Shown: one piece after another, positions 54,403 to 63,475 of the stretch
How the letters are laid out: each line of letters opens with the position of its first letter
How positions within the stretch are numbered: the stretch's first letter is position 1
Origin: an uncultured Bacilli bacterium
GTDB lineage: Bacteria > Bacillota_I > Bacilli_A > RF39 > UBA660
Direction: 5' to 3'
Length of the DNA: 64,000 bases
Assembly: GCA_934098385.1 (NCBI GenBank)
Contig: CAKOOJ010000003.1
Location: 1-64,000, forward strand
Position numbers and translations under genes: made by a program
The notes under the pieces: model-generated
Seen by the model: only the letters and a program-made list of their open reading frames with translations
What the model was told of the DNA's origin: nothing
Database searches by the model: none

Positions 54403-55758
54403 TTTTGTAATTTTAATTTTTACTTTATTACTTGTAGATAGTAATGTAAATCTAGAATCATCAGTTTCAAGTTTTACTTCAACTTCGTAAGTTCCTTCAG
54501 TATATCCAGTTAAATCAATATATGCTTTTATCTTAGAAGTATCTAAACTTTCAAGTGCACTTGTAACACCTTTTGCTATAACTGATATAGTTCTATCACT
54601 TTCAGATAATGCAGATGCAACATATCCGTTAGCTAAATTTCTAGATTCTATAACAATTCCAGTAAACTCTTTACTACTTTCTTGATCTAATGTTACTGTA
54701 ACGCTAGTAGTTGTTTCACTCATATATCTAACTCCATTTGGTTTAGTAAGTGTAACACCATTAAATGTTTTATCAGTGCTTAGTCCAGTCACGTCTATTG
54801 GAGCTTCCACGTAAGTTAAATTATCTATTAATTCTTTTTCACCATATACAGTAACTTTTGTTACAGATGAATTTATACTATTAAGAGCATAACCAGTAGT
54901 TATATTTCCTTTAGTTACAACTTTTACTGGTAAATCTACAGAATAAGATTCTACTTTTACTTTGGCACTTATACTGTTTGGAACCATTTCAACATTTTTA
55001 ACTTTATTACCATTATTATCATATGCAACTAATTTAATAGAATCAATTGTGTATTCTCCTTTAGTAGTTAAATTTGCTGCTTCTAAATCAATTAATGCTT
55101 TAACATTAGATATAGTTGCTAAAGTTTCTTTAGATCCTTTTACAATAACTTCACTCTTATCTAATTCTACGCTACTAATATTTAATTTTTTATCTAATTT
55201 ATTTTCATTTACTAAATCATAACTTAAATTAAATACTTCACTTTCTTTTTCACTTATTTTTATAGATACAGTTGAAGGATCTAATTTATAACTTATATTA
55301 TTCATAGAATGATTATATTTTAGTTTTACTTTATATGTTCCAGGTTCATAATTAGTTAAATCTAATACAACTTTATGATCACCAATTTGTTTTGCTAAAT
55401 AAAGATTACTTTTAGAACCTATAAGAGTTATGTCAACTGTATCTGGAACACCCTCTACTACATAATTTTCTTCGTTATATATTACGTTTACTTTTTGATC
55501 TGCAATAACTTCTGCTTCGTTATCAACTAGTGATATTACTTTAGAATCGACTAAATAAAATACTAGTATTGCACAAAGCAAAGATAAATATAATAATACT
55601 ATTGGTCTATTTAAAATTTTATCAAACTTGCCATTATTCTTTTTGTTAACTTTACTAATTTTATAAATTAATTTACTTATTGGTGTAATAATAATTGCAT
55701 CTAATATTTTGTAAATAAATTTTAATATAGCTATGAAAGGTTTAAATATCTTATTCAT
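54397..55758 (-). CDS. cdaR: CdaR, YbbR-domain regulator of diadenylate cyclase
   Basis: The protein has 453 aa. One membrane helix (about 52-72) leads to an external region with four YbbR-like repeats, recognisable by patterns such as VDITLIGSKSNL, VIVKGSKETL, VTVYGEKELI and ISVIAKGVTSAL. CdaR binds CdaA and adjusts c-di-AMP synthesis. Its ATG lies eight bases inside the end of cdaA, so the pair is coupled. The N-terminal amphipathic helix (KPFIAILKFIYKIL) precedes the membrane segment. Confidence 0.92.
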   Translation of the reverse strand: MNKIFKPFIAILKFIYKILDAIIITPISKLIYKISKVNKKNNGKFDKILNRPIVLLYLSLLCAILVFYLVDSKVISLVDNEAEVIADQKVNVIYNEENYVVEGVPDTVDITLIGSKSNLYLAKQIGDHKVVLDLTNYEPGTYKVKLKYNHSMNNISYKLDPSTVSIKISEKESEVFNLSYDLVNENKLDKKLNISSVELDKSEVIVKGSKETLATISNVKALIDLEAANLTTKGEYTIDSIKLVAYDNNGNKVKNVEMVPNSISAKVKVESYSVDLPVKVVTKGNITTGYALNSINSSVTKVTVYGEKELIDNLTYVEAPIDVTGLSTDKTFNGVTLTKPNGVRYMSETTTSVTVTLDQESSKEFTGIVIESRNLANGYVASALSESDRTISVIAKGVTSALESLDTSKIKAYIDLTGYTEGTYEVEVKLETDDSRFTLLSTSNKVKIKITKS

Positions 55759-56563
55759 TTATATCATCCTCCTCATCAGCATCATAGAAAACATCATTCT
55801 TTGGTTTCAATTCATCTAATAATTTTAATTTAAATTCTTCTAAAGTTAAATTGTAATATAAATGATTATCAACAGCTATAGATATTCTTCCTGTTTCTTC
55901 ACTTACTACTAATGCTATTGCATCTGTTTCTTCTGCAACTCCTAAGGCAGCTCTATGTCTAGTACCTAATTTTTTATTTACATTAGGGTTCATACTTGTT
56001 TTAAATACGGCTCCCGCACAAGTTAATCTATCACCTTGAATAATTACTCCACCATCATGTAGTGGGTTTGGTGGTAAGAAAATTGCATCTAAAAGTGGAG
56101 CAGTTATATCTGAATATATTTTATTCGCTGGTTCAATATATTCTTGTAAAGACATATTTCTTTCTAAAACTATTAAAGCACCTATTCTATTTTTCTTTAA
56201 ATATTCTATAGCACCCATTATTTCATAAACAACTTTTTCTCTTTCGTCTACAGTAAGAACTTTATGTCTACCTAGAAGTTGACTTCGTCCAATACTTTCA
56301 AGCACATTTCTAATTTCTGGTTGAAATATAATTATTATAGCTAAAGGTCCCCAAGAAAGTATATATTCTAGTAGTAAACCAACTGTATATAAATCTAATA
56401 TATTACTTAACACTTTTATTAAGATAATAATTAATACTCCTTTAAAAATTAATACCATTTTGACATTATTTTTTATGTTTTTAAATATAAAATAAAACAT
56501 AATCCATACTAAGCAAATATCAATAATCTTAGTAACCACATTCCATATTGCAGTAAACGTCAT
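55751..56563 (-). CDS. cdaA: CdaA, membrane diadenylate cyclase
   Basis: Makes c-di-AMP from two ATP at the membrane. Three N-terminal helices span residues 10-80. The DAC domain shows PLHDGGVIIQGDRL and GTRHRAALG, the two active-site motifs, and VSEETGRISIAVDNHL. About 270 aa, the usual length. I start it at ATG 56563, with AAGGAG eight bases upstream. In many Firmicutes glmM follows cdaR; here a pseudopilin, gpmI and a ManB-type mutase follow. Confidence 0.95.
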   Translation of the reverse strand: MTFTAIWNVVTKIIDICLVWIMFYFIFKNIKNNVKMVLIFKGVLIIILIKVLSNILDLYTVGLLLEYILSWGPLAIIIIFQPEIRNVLESIGRSQLLGRHKVLTVDEREKVVYEIMGAIEYLKKNRIGALIVLERNMSLQEYIEPANKIYSDITAPLLDAIFLPPNPLHDGGVIIQGDRLTCAGAVFKTSMNPNVNKKLGTRHRAALGVAEETDAIALVVSEETGRISIAVDNHLYYNLTLEEFKLKLLDELKPKNDVFYDADEEDDINE

Positions 56564-56617
56564 TTTTATCACTCCTTACAATAATTATATTATAACAAAT
56601 TTATTTTAAATATTCTA

Positions 56618-56645
56618 TAATAAAAGAAGACTAAATAATCTTCTT
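56618..56645 (-). terminator. Terminator after the small membrane protein gene
   Basis: AGAAGA (56644-56639) pairs with TCTTCT (56630-56625) on the minus strand, followed by TTTATT. It separates this unit from the cdaA operon. Confidence 0.65.
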
Positions 56646-56908
56646 TACATTTTTTTTTCATTTTTATTATAATCTTCTAATAAATCATCCTTATTATCAT
56701 TGATTTCTTTATTAGATATTTCATTATTTACACTTTCATTTTTTATTTTAGTTAATTCCACTGGTGGAACTTCTATTGGTTTTATTTCACTAATATTTCT
56801 ATCTTGTTTTTGATTTTTTATTAAATCAACTAAATATCCAATCAATGCAAATACAAAGAAAAGACCTACAATAATTATAATTAAATAATTATCCATAATT
56901 ATTTGCAT
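56645..56908 (-). CDS. Small single-helix membrane protein
   Basis: The protein has 87 aa: an N-terminal membrane helix (about 7-29) and a charged cytosolic tail rich in Asn, Lys and Glu with a Pro-containing segment (KPIEVPPVELT). It starts 14 bases after the DUF3048 gene stop, with GAGGG upstream, so it is in the same operon. No family is recognised. Confidence 0.6.
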   Translation of the reverse strand: MQIIMDNYLIIIIVGLFFVFALIGYLVDLIKNQKQDRNISEIKPIEVPPVELTKIKNESVNNEISNKEINDNKDDLLEDYNKNEKKM

Positions 56909-56922
56909 TTAAATCACCCTCT

Positions 56923-57996
56923 TTATTCTATAGTTAATTCTCTATCTGCTGGTTGTATTTGTATGAAAGTATTACCATCATTAACAGTTATCTTTTTACC
57001 ATCTGGGTAAGTATATTCTGTTTGACATTCTCTACAATCTTTTTTCCAATTTATTTTAGTAGCATAACCATCTGTAATAAAGTACCCTTCTCCGTTACCA
57101 ATATTATTTATGGCTTGTCTACCTTTACCTTCACCATCATCTAAAGTATAATTGCTAACTTTATATGTAATGATATTTTTAAATGTATATTGTTTTTTTG
57201 TAACGTAATCAGTATGTTCTTTATCGTTTACAAATCTATAATATACTTTTTCATCACTATTGTATTTGTATGATGTAGTACTATATCCAGAATAAGGTAT
57301 AACGACGTTGTTAGCTACTACACTACCTTCTATATTGCTTAAATTAATTTCATCTACGGAATAATTTAATAATAAATCCTTTTTTCTTTCTGTTCTTTTA
57401 GAACCTATTCCATTTTTTAATTTTTCTATACTAGTAAATAAAGTATGTTCACTAGCAACACCTAATGTTTTATCTCTCCATCCAGTCTTAGAATTATCAA
57501 CAACTATTCTATCAACGCCTAATTTAGAAAAATCACTTTGCGCTTGTGGACTTTGTCCATGATGAACATATATTGCATCATTTTCTAATGCATAATCCAA
57601 ATAATAATGTCTTGCACTTCTTATTGATCCAATTCTTTCAGTATTTGTATCTAGAAATAATGCTAAATATCTAGTAATTCCACCTTCAACTATTATTTCA
57701 TACATAATATATGCATCTTGTAACCCACTTTGAAGAGGTCTTGCTACTCCCACATTATTAATCATTACCGCAAAAGGTCTCGAAGTTGAATTAAGATCTA
57801 CTATTTTTAGTTTTGATTCAACTTTTTTATCTTCCTTCTTAATTACTTTATCTTCTTTTTTATTAAATTTTGTAAATATAAACAATCCGATTAGAATTAT
57901 TACTAATATTCCAACTATTATCCATAATCTTTTGTGTTTTAATTTTAGTTTTTGTTTTTTTGTTTTTGGCATCTTTATTTTTTCACTATTACTCAT
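56923..57996 (-). CDS. DUF3048 family anchored extracellular protein (YerB-like)
   Basis: The protein has 357 aa. A Lys-rich cytosolic N terminus and one membrane helix (about 27-45) are followed by the DUF3048 domains: FAVMINNVGVARPLQSGLQ, YEIIVEGGITRYLALF, RIGSIRSARHYYLDYA and IYVHHGQSPQAQ are all characteristic, and the C-terminal part ends in NDGNTFIQIQPAD. Family members (YerB of Bacillus is one) are often lipoproteins; this one has a plain helix instead. The function is not established. Confidence 0.88.
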   Translation of the reverse strand: MSNSEKIKMPKTKKQKLKLKHKRLWIIVGILVIILIGLFIFTKFNKKEDKVIKKEDKKVESKLKIVDLNSTSRPFAVMINNVGVARPLQSGLQDAYIMYEIIVEGGITRYLALFLDTNTERIGSIRSARHYYLDYALENDAIYVHHGQSPQAQSDFSKLGVDRIVVDNSKTGWRDKTLGVASEHTLFTSIEKLKNGIGSKRTERKKDLLLNYSVDEINLSNIEGSVVANNVVIPYSGYSTTSYKYNSDEKVYYRFVNDKEHTDYVTKKQYTFKNIITYKVSNYTLDDGEGKGRQAINNIGNGEGYFITDGYATKINWKKDCRECQTEYTYPDGKKITVNDGNTFIQIQPADRELTIE

Positions 57997-58063
57997 TAAT
58001 ATATCACTCCTATTAAAATGATATCATAAATATAAATTTATTAAAAGAAAAAATAAACAATTA

Positions 58064-58092
58064 TTGAAAATAAAAATTAAGCATGATATACT
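58064..58092 (+). promoter_or_regulatory. Promoter of the 58116 gene
   Basis: TTGAAA (58064-58069), a 17-base spacer and TATACT (58087-58092). The predicted start near 58099 coincides with the GGAG ribosome site. Confidence 0.72.
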
Positions 58093-58115
58093 TTTTCTAG
58101 GAGTTGATTAATGAA

Positions 58116-59231
58116 ATGAATGAAAAGTTAAAAAGAATTATTTATGTTGTATTAGGATGTTTCGTTTTATTCTTTGTGGTAATATTATTAATTTCATCGT
58201 GTGGAACAAAACTTAAGCCAGATGGTTTGGAAAAGAAAATTATAGAGAGATCGAAAAACTATTATAGTACTCATAAAGATGAGTTACCTAAAGAAAATAC
58301 ATCTCTTACATTATCGTTAGATGATTTGGTAAATAAGAAAATCATAAAAAAATTAGATAGACTTCTTGATAAAAATACAACATGTACAGGAACGCTTACA
58401 ATAGAAAATAATAATAATTATTATATGTACTCACCAAATATTAATTGTAATACTGGAAATGATATATATAATACTTTAAATTTAAAAGAAACTTTATTAG
58501 AAAACGTTGTAACGAGTGGTAATGGATTATATTCCATTGGAGATAGCTATTTCTTTAGAGGAGATAATTTAAATAATTATTTAGTATTTGATGGTTTATT
58601 ATGGAGAATAGTAAAAATCAATGATGATGGAACAATAAAAGTAATTGAAGCTGGTAAAAGAGATCCAGTAGTTTGGGATGATAGATATAATTCAGAAACT
58701 ACTTCTTCTACTGGAATAAATGATTATACAAATAATAATATTAATAGTAGAATTAAGGATGAATTAGATAAGATATATCAAACAAAACAAGTGTTAACAA
58801 GTGATGCAAAAGGTTATATTAAACAAACTTCACTTTGTATAGGAAAAAGAGGATTAGAGGATACAACAAATGATGGATCTATTGAATGTAGCTCAAGATT
58901 AGATAAACAATATTTAGGATTACTTCAATTAAATGAATACATTACAGCAAGTTTAGATCCTAATTGTGTAAACGCAAATTCAATATCTTGTAGTAATTAT
59001 AATTATTTAGCGAGTTTTAAAAATTCATATTGGACAATAACAGCAAATAAAGATAAATCTAGTCAAGTTTATAAAATTAATGATACAGTTATGGCAACTG
59101 GAGCAAGTAATTCAGGTATGGCAAGAATAGTTATTAATTTGAGTGAAAATACTAATGTTACCGGTACTGGAACTGAAAATGATCCTTACGTAGTATTGGG
59201 CATGAGTAAAGATATTAAAAAAATAAAATAA
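58116..59231 (+). CDS. Membrane-anchored protein with pilin-like head and a WRIV-type domain
   Basis: About 371 aa. An N-terminal membrane helix (about 7-30) is followed by a small Cys-containing head (about 40-125) with IIERSKNYYSTHKDELP and LSLDDLVNKKIIKKL. It resembles the C-terminal lobe of Gram-positive minor pilins but lacks a class III signal. The second domain (about 145-370) begins SYFFRGDNLNNYLVFDGLLW and RIVKINDDGTIKVIEAG, a pattern seen in surface proteins of uncultivated Firmicutes. I start it at ATG 58116; an upstream in-frame TTG lies on the ribosome site. The protein at 59604 has the same head. Confidence 0.65.
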   Translation: MNEKLKRIIYVVLGCFVLFFVVILLISSCGTKLKPDGLEKKIIERSKNYYSTHKDELPKENTSLTLSLDDLVNKKIIKKLDRLLDKNTTCTGTLTIENNNNYYMYSPNINCNTGNDIYNTLNLKETLLENVVTSGNGLYSIGDSYFFRGDNLNNYLVFDGLLWRIVKINDDGTIKVIEAGKRDPVVWDDRYNSETTSSTGINDYTNNNINSRIKDELDKIYQTKQVLTSDAKGYIKQTSLCIGKRGLEDTTNDGSIECSSRLDKQYLGLLQLNEYITASLDPNCVNANSISCSNYNYLASFKNSYWTITANKDKSSQVYKINDTVMATGASNSGMARIVINLSENTNVTGTGTENDPYVVLGMSKDIKKIK

Positions 59232-59247
59232 ATTGGCTTATAAAATT

Positions 59248-59549
59248 ATATGAACCCCGTTTCTTGGACATAGAAACGAGGTTTTTATATGTCAAAATTA
59301 AATTATGAAGAAAGAATAAATATTTATAATGAAGGAGAACAAGGAATATCTATCTCTACACTTTCTAAAAAGTATAATGTTAGAAAAAATGTAATTCAAT
59401 ATATGGTATGTTTGATAGATAAGCGTGGAATAGATATATTAAGAAAAAATAAAAATATGTTTTATCCAAAATACAAAAAAAAGAAATTATTAATAGAGTT
59501 TTAATTAGTGGTGAATCAGTATGGACTGTCCAACTTTTGGGGTTCATAT
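59248..59549 (+). mobile_element. Internally deleted IS3-family element
   Basis: Perfect 11-bp terminal inverted repeats, ATATGAACCCC (59248-59258) and GGGGTTCATAT (59539-59549), are followed inward by TTGGACA-type sequence at both ends, as in IS3/IS150-group elements. The whole is about 300 bases and contains only a remnant of orfA; the DDE transposase orfB is missing. It could be mobilised only in trans. Confidence 0.72.
59289..59504 (+). pseudogene. IS3-family OrfA fragment (helix-turn-helix)
   Basis: The fragment has 71 aa. NYEERINIYNEGEQGISIST, then LSKKYNVRKNVIQYMV, is the N-terminal helix-turn-helix of IS3-group OrfA, and GIDILRKNKN follows as in intact copies. It ends where the element is deleted, without the leucine zipper part or frameshift window. 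It is not expected to be active, although the DNA-binding part is intact and could bind the terminal repeats. Confidence 0.75.
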
Positions 59550-59579
59550 CAAAATGGCTAGTTTTTTATTTACTACATG

Positions 59580-59602
59580 AAAAAAAGATGTTTATCACAT
59601 CT
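59580..59602 (-). terminator. Terminator after the 475-aa surface protein
   Basis: AGATG (59602-59598) pairs with CATCT (59590-59586) on the minus strand, followed by six T. Confidence 0.65.
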
Positions 59603-59603
59603 A

Positions 59604-61031
59604 TTAATCATAATATGTATATAACCATTCAACTTTATAGATTATACCATAATTACATTTGTTTTCTTCTCCGTTAACTGTAAATGGTCTTACGCATTGA
59701 TAATCAACATAATTTGCTGTCCAATTAACATCAAATCCTCTGCTTGCAGCATAAGCACTCTTATAACTTGTATCATAACTAAATCTAACAGCATTTTTAC
59801 TAATTGTTGCTAGAGAATCACCATCATAACGAGTTGCTTCCCAACCATTATTTCTATAGAAGAATGTGTCATTACGTTTTACTCTATATTCATTAGCAAG
59901 TTTTGCAGTATTGATTGATTTATAGAAATATATATCATTAATTTTTACTTCTTCAATATTATCTCTACTTAAATAAGATGGTAATCTTAAAGTGTGATCT
60001 ATACTAATATAATCACTACCTTTATTTTCCCAACCCATAGTGTATACAGTTTGGGTATAAGTAGCAGTTTTTAATGTTTTACGGTTATTTCTATTACTAT
60101 AATGATATCTATTATTATAATTATTGTCATAATCATCATCGTAGTTAGTATTATTTCTAGTAAATTTAGCAGTTAGAGTAATATTTTCTGTAACTGGTGT
60201 TGAAAAATTATACTTATAATCATTTAAATACCAACCGTCAAATGTATAACCATTTTTAGATACGCTACCTGGATTATATGCGGTTTGATTTTCATAAACT
60301 CTTTGAGAAGAATAAATATTATAACCACCATTACTATCAAATTTCACAGTATATTTTCTAGTAGTATTTCTATTTGAACTATTATTGGTATTTGAAGTTT
60401 TACCATTAAGTACAACTTTTTGTGAAACATTATTACTAATTTTAACACTTCCACATGATGAACCACAATTTGTACTAGTAGATTTTTGACTACTTGTATT
60501 ATTTTTAGATGTAGTATAATTTGAACTAGATGCATAATTAGTATTATTATTTGAAGTATTATCTAATTCATTATCATTTTCACCCATATAAACAAGTGAA
60601 TAACTAGATGCGTTTCCACATACTAAATTTGCTTTAATTTTTGTTTTTGTTCCATCTAATATTGCATTTACATAACTGCTTTCACCATCACATGTTTTTC
60701 CATCAGCATCAGATAAGTTTTCAATAACTCCATTACTAACTAATTCATTTAATGTAACCATAGTTGTATTACCTTCTTTTGTAGGTAATTTGTCTTTATT
60801 TTCTGTAAAATATTTTTCACCAGCTGCTCTTAATTTTTCTATATTAGCAGTAAAAGTTGAAGAACTTTTTGATTCTGCAGTTGCTGTTGTTTCAGTAGTT
60901 GTTTTCTTTTCATTATTATTACCTTTTAAAGTACTATAACCTTTTATAGCTATTAATACTACTAAGAATGCAATAATAACTTTTAAAAATATTCCTTTCC
61001 AATCAATTTTACTTTGTGTTTCTTCGTACAT
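59604..61031 (-). CDS. Membrane-anchored protein with pilin-like head and InlB-type repeat
   Basis: The protein has 475 aa. One N-terminal membrane helix (about 14-30) is followed by a pilin-like head (about 55-150: KLRAAGEKYFTENKDKLP, VTLNELVSNGVIENL) that is related to the head of the 58116 protein. A Ser/Asn/Thr-rich linker, then an InlB/Flg_new-type beta repeat (about 225-290: VKFDSNGGYN, GYTFDGWYLN, ITLTAKF) and a C-terminal domain of about 150 residues rich in aromatic residues follow. It is probably exposed at the surface. A strong promoter and its own terminator make it a single-gene unit. Confidence 0.72.
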   Translation of the reverse strand: MYEETQSKIDWKGIFLKVIIAFLVVLIAIKGYSTLKGNNNEKKTTTETTATAESKSSSTFTANIEKLRAAGEKYFTENKDKLPTKEGNTTMVTLNELVSNGVIENLSDADGKTCDGESSYVNAILDGTKTKIKANLVCGNASSYSLVYMGENDNELDNTSNNNTNYASSSNYTTSKNNTSSQKSTSTNCGSSCGSVKISNNVSQKVVLNGKTSNTNNSSNRNTTRKYTVKFDSNGGYNIYSSQRVYENQTAYNPGSVSKNGYTFDGWYLNDYKYNFSTPVTENITLTAKFTRNNTNYDDDYDNNYNNRYHYSNRNNRKTLKTATYTQTVYTMGWENKGSDYISIDHTLRLPSYLSRDNIEEVKINDIYFYKSINTAKLANEYRVKRNDTFFYRNNGWEATRYDGDSLATISKNAVRFSYDTSYKSAYAASRGFDVNWTANYVDYQCVRPFTVNGEENKCNYGIIYKVEWLYTYYD

Positions 61032-61087
61032 ATATCATTTCCCCCTTCTAAGAACAAATTTGTACATATAACTTAAAGTTGTAATGT

Positions 61088-61116
61088 ATTCTAACATTTT
61101 TATATTCATTTGTCAA
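61088..61116 (-). promoter_or_regulatory. Promoter of the 475-aa surface protein
   Basis: TTGACA (61116-61111), a 17-base spacer and TAGAAT (61093-61088) on the minus strand. Confidence 0.85.
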
Positions 61117-61120
61117 ATGT

Positions 61121-61144
61121 TAAAAAACTCCAAACAATGGAGTC
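61121..61144 (-). terminator. Terminator downstream of recA
   Basis: GACTCC (minus, near 61143) pairs with GGAGT (61131-61127), followed by six T. It lies just before the next promoter. Confidence 0.75.
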
Positions 61145-61227
61145 ATTAATAAACTAGTTGTATTTAATATTGTGAACCCCCATTGATACGAAGATTTTAC
61201 CATATTTTTAACGAAAAGTCAAAACAA

Positions 61228-62262
61228 CTATTTATTATTATTTTCTTTTATATTTTCTTTTTCTAAATTATAGTGTACTCTTATTTTATGTTCTATTTCA
61301 TCCATTATTGTAGGATTATTTTCTAAATAAATTTTAGCATTTTCTCTACCTTGACCAATTTTTTCTCCTTTATAAGAATACCAAGCGCCACTCTTTTCAA
61401 TAATGTCTATATTACTTCCAATATCTACTATTTCTCCAGATTTTGAAACTCCTTTGCCATACATAATGTCTACAGTAGTTGTTTTAAATGGTGGAGCAAC
61501 TTTATTTTTTACAACCTTTATATTAGTTTTATTACCAATAATTGTATCTCCCATTTTTATTTGTTCTCCACGTCTTATATCAAGTCTAATTGTAGAGTAA
61601 AATTTTAATGCTCTTCCACCAGGTGTAGTTTCTGGATTTCCAAACATTACACCAACTTTTTCTCTTAATTGATTAATAAATATTGCAGTTGTATTAGTTT
61701 TGTTAATAGTACCACTTAATTTTCTTAAGGCTTGACTCATTAGTCTTGCTTGTAAACCAACGTGACTATCTCCCATTTCTCCTTCTATTTCAGCTTGAGG
61801 AACTAGCGCTGCAACTGAATCTATGACTACTACATTAACAGCTCCACTTCTGACTAATGCTTCACATATTTCTAACGCTTGTTCACCTGTGTCAGGTTGA
61901 GAAAGTAATAATTCGTCTATATTAACTCCTAATTGTTTAGAATAAACAGGATCAAGCGCATGTTCTGCATCTATAAATGCTGCTCTGCCACCGGATTTTT
62001 GTACCTCTGCTACTGCTTGTAAAGCAATTGTAGTTTTACCACTACTTTCTGGGCCATAAATTTCTATTATTCTTCCTTTGGGAAAACCACCTACTCCTAA
62101 AGCAATATCTAAACCTAATGAACCACTAGATGTTGTTGCTATCTCCATATGTTCGTTCCCTCCAAGTTTCATTATTGAACCTTTTCCAAATTGTTTTTCA
62201 ATATCGGCTAATACTTGGTCTAAAGCCTTATCTTTATCAACTATGTTTTTTACACTTTTCAT
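61228..62262 (-). CDS. recA: RecA recombinase
   Basis: Forms filaments on single-stranded DNA, drives strand exchange and LexA cleavage. Walker A GPESSGKTT is near 70, with the loop QPDTGEQALEICEALVRSG, VVIDSVAALVPQAEIEGEMGD, and the L2 region NQLREKVGVMFGNPETTPGG. About 344 aa. I start it at ATG 62262, with AAGGAG nine bases upstream; a longer frame to 62295 would cover the ribosome site. cinA, often found just before recA in Firmicutes, is absent. Confidence 0.98.
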   Translation of the reverse strand: MKSVKNIVDKDKALDQVLADIEKQFGKGSIMKLGGNEHMEIATTSSGSLGLDIALGVGGFPKGRIIEIYGPESSGKTTIALQAVAEVQKSGGRAAFIDAEHALDPVYSKQLGVNIDELLLSQPDTGEQALEICEALVRSGAVNVVVIDSVAALVPQAEIEGEMGDSHVGLQARLMSQALRKLSGTINKTNTTAIFINQLREKVGVMFGNPETTPGGRALKFYSTIRLDIRRGEQIKMGDTIIGNKTNIKVVKNKVAPPFKTTTVDIMYGKGVSKSGEIVDIGSNIDIIEKSGAWYSYKGEKIGQGRENAKIYLENNPTIMDEIEHKIRVHYNLEKENIKENNNK

Positions 62263-62285
62263 AATAAATATCTCCTTACATATTA

Positions 62286-62314
62286 ATTGTAACAACTATA
62301 AAAAAGTTTGTCAA
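62286..62314 (-). promoter_or_regulatory. Promoter of recA, with a possible degenerate LexA site
   Basis: TTGACA (62314-62309), a 17-base spacer and TACAAT (62291-62286) on the minus strand. Just upstream, CGAACAAATGTATT (62324-62337, plus strand) matches one half of the Gram-positive LexA box CGAAC-N4-GTTCG and only two bases of the other half, so SOS control is possible but unproven. Confidence 0.75.
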
Positions 62315-62355
62315 CACTTTTTACGAACAAATGTATTACAAAAAATGAAAATTTG

Positions 62356-62386
62356 TAAAAAAAAAGAAGAAATTATTTATCTTCTA
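62356..62386 (-). terminator. Terminator after pgsA
   Basis: GAAGA (62384-62380) pairs with TCTTC (62370-62366) on the minus strand, followed by nine T. Confidence 0.78.
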
Positions 62387-62969
62387 AAAAGTATTTCTTA
62401 TTTACTACAAAATATTGTATACCAGAATAAATAGATAATATCGTTGCAGTAATAACTAATATGTAATCTAATCTAATACCAATTAGTTCAAATGGTAAGT
62501 TAGAAAATAATACTAATGATAATCCTACCATCATACAAATAGTTTTAAGTTTACCAGCAATACTTGCAGCTACTACATTACCTTTTTTACCAGCAACCAT
62601 TTTTATAGAATCTACAACAGTATCTCTAGTAATAATTACAACCGGAATAATAAGAGGAATATTACCATTATATGCAAGTATTATTAATACTCCGTTAACT
62701 AATACTTTATCTGCAATAGCATCCATTACTTTTCCAAAATCTGTTACTAAATTATTTTTTCTAGCAATGTTTCCATCAAGAAAATCTGTTATACTTGCTA
62801 TTATAAATAAGATACCAGCCACTATATAATTTAAACTAATTGTAACATTTGCACCTATTTTATATATTGGAACATTAATTCCTACACTTCCATATGGAAA
62901 CATTAATAAAACTAATACTATTATAGCCATAACTATTCTACACATTGTTATTTTGTTTGGTAAATTCAT
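62373..62969 (-). CDS. pgsA: CDP-diacylglycerol-glycerol-3-phosphate 3-phosphatidyltransferase
   Basis: Makes phosphatidylglycerol phosphate at the membrane. The CDP-alcohol phosphotransferase motif DG-x2-AR-x8-G-x3-D-x3-D is complete in DGNIARKNNLVTDFGKVMD followed by AIADK (near 68-92). The N terminus NLPNKITMCRIVMAIIVL is typical of PgsA. The protein has 198 aa with four to six helices. It lies 12 bases downstream of rodZ. Confidence 0.95.
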   Translation of the reverse strand: MNLPNKITMCRIVMAIIVLVLLMFPYGSVGINVPIYKIGANVTISLNYIVAGILFIIASITDFLDGNIARKNNLVTDFGKVMDAIADKVLVNGVLIILAYNGNIPLIIPVVIITRDTVVDSIKMVAGKKGNVVAASIAGKLKTICMMVGLSLVLFSNLPFELIGIRLDYILVITATILSIYSGIQYFVVNKKYFLEDK

Positions 62970-62981
62970 AAATTGTTCCTC

Positions 62982-63449
62982 CTATCTAAAGAATATATAA
63001 TCTGTTGCATTCATTATAGTAATTTGTCTTATGCTCCAAATAAGAGCAATAACCATTAAAACCATTGCAATTCCTAGAGCAATAACATAAGGTGTTGTTT
63101 TAATCTTTGGTATAGCTTTCGTATATGGTGAAGCCACTCTATCTTGCTTTTCTTCTATCATTATGTTTTCTCTGGTAGCTTCTTCTATTTTATCCATAGG
63201 AATCTTACTAGTTCTTTCAAACATAAATGTATTAAATGAATCCATAATTTCGTCTTTATCAAGTCCTAAATATTTAGCATATTTTTCTATATAATCTTTT
63301 AAAACAAATACATCACTAAATGCACCCATATTACCATCTTCTATTTGTTCTAATAATATTTTTGGTATATCTAAATCTGTACTAACTTCTTCTAAAGTTA
63401 CCCCTGATACTTCTCTAGAATTTCTTAAAGTATCGCCAACTTCAATCAA
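62982..63449 (-). CDS. rodZ: RodZ-like protein (HTH_25 domain plus membrane helix)
   Basis: About 155 aa. The N-terminal helix-turn-helix domain (VGDTLRNSREVSGVTLEEVS then TDLDIPKILLEQIEDG) is the MreB-binding part of RodZ, followed by a linker and one membrane helix (about 118-142). Only a short external end remains, so it is a short form compared with full RodZ. I start it at TTG 63449, with AAGGAG eight bases upstream. rodZ-pgsA-recA is a conserved Firmicutes order. Confidence 0.85.
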   Translation of the reverse strand: MIEVGDTLRNSREVSGVTLEEVSTDLDIPKILLEQIEDGNMGAFSDVFVLKDYIEKYAKYLGLDKDEIMDSFNTFMFERTSKIPMDKIEEATRENIMIEEKQDRVASPYTKAIPKIKTTPYVIALGIAMVLMVIALIWSIRQITIMNATDYIFFR

Positions 63450-63475
63450 AGTTCTCACTCCTTCTATAATAAAAA

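Noticed and set aside
61165..61195. TGTGAACCCCC sequence near 61171, resembling an IS3-type end
   Set aside because: Only one end is present, with no partner repeat or transposase fragment nearby.
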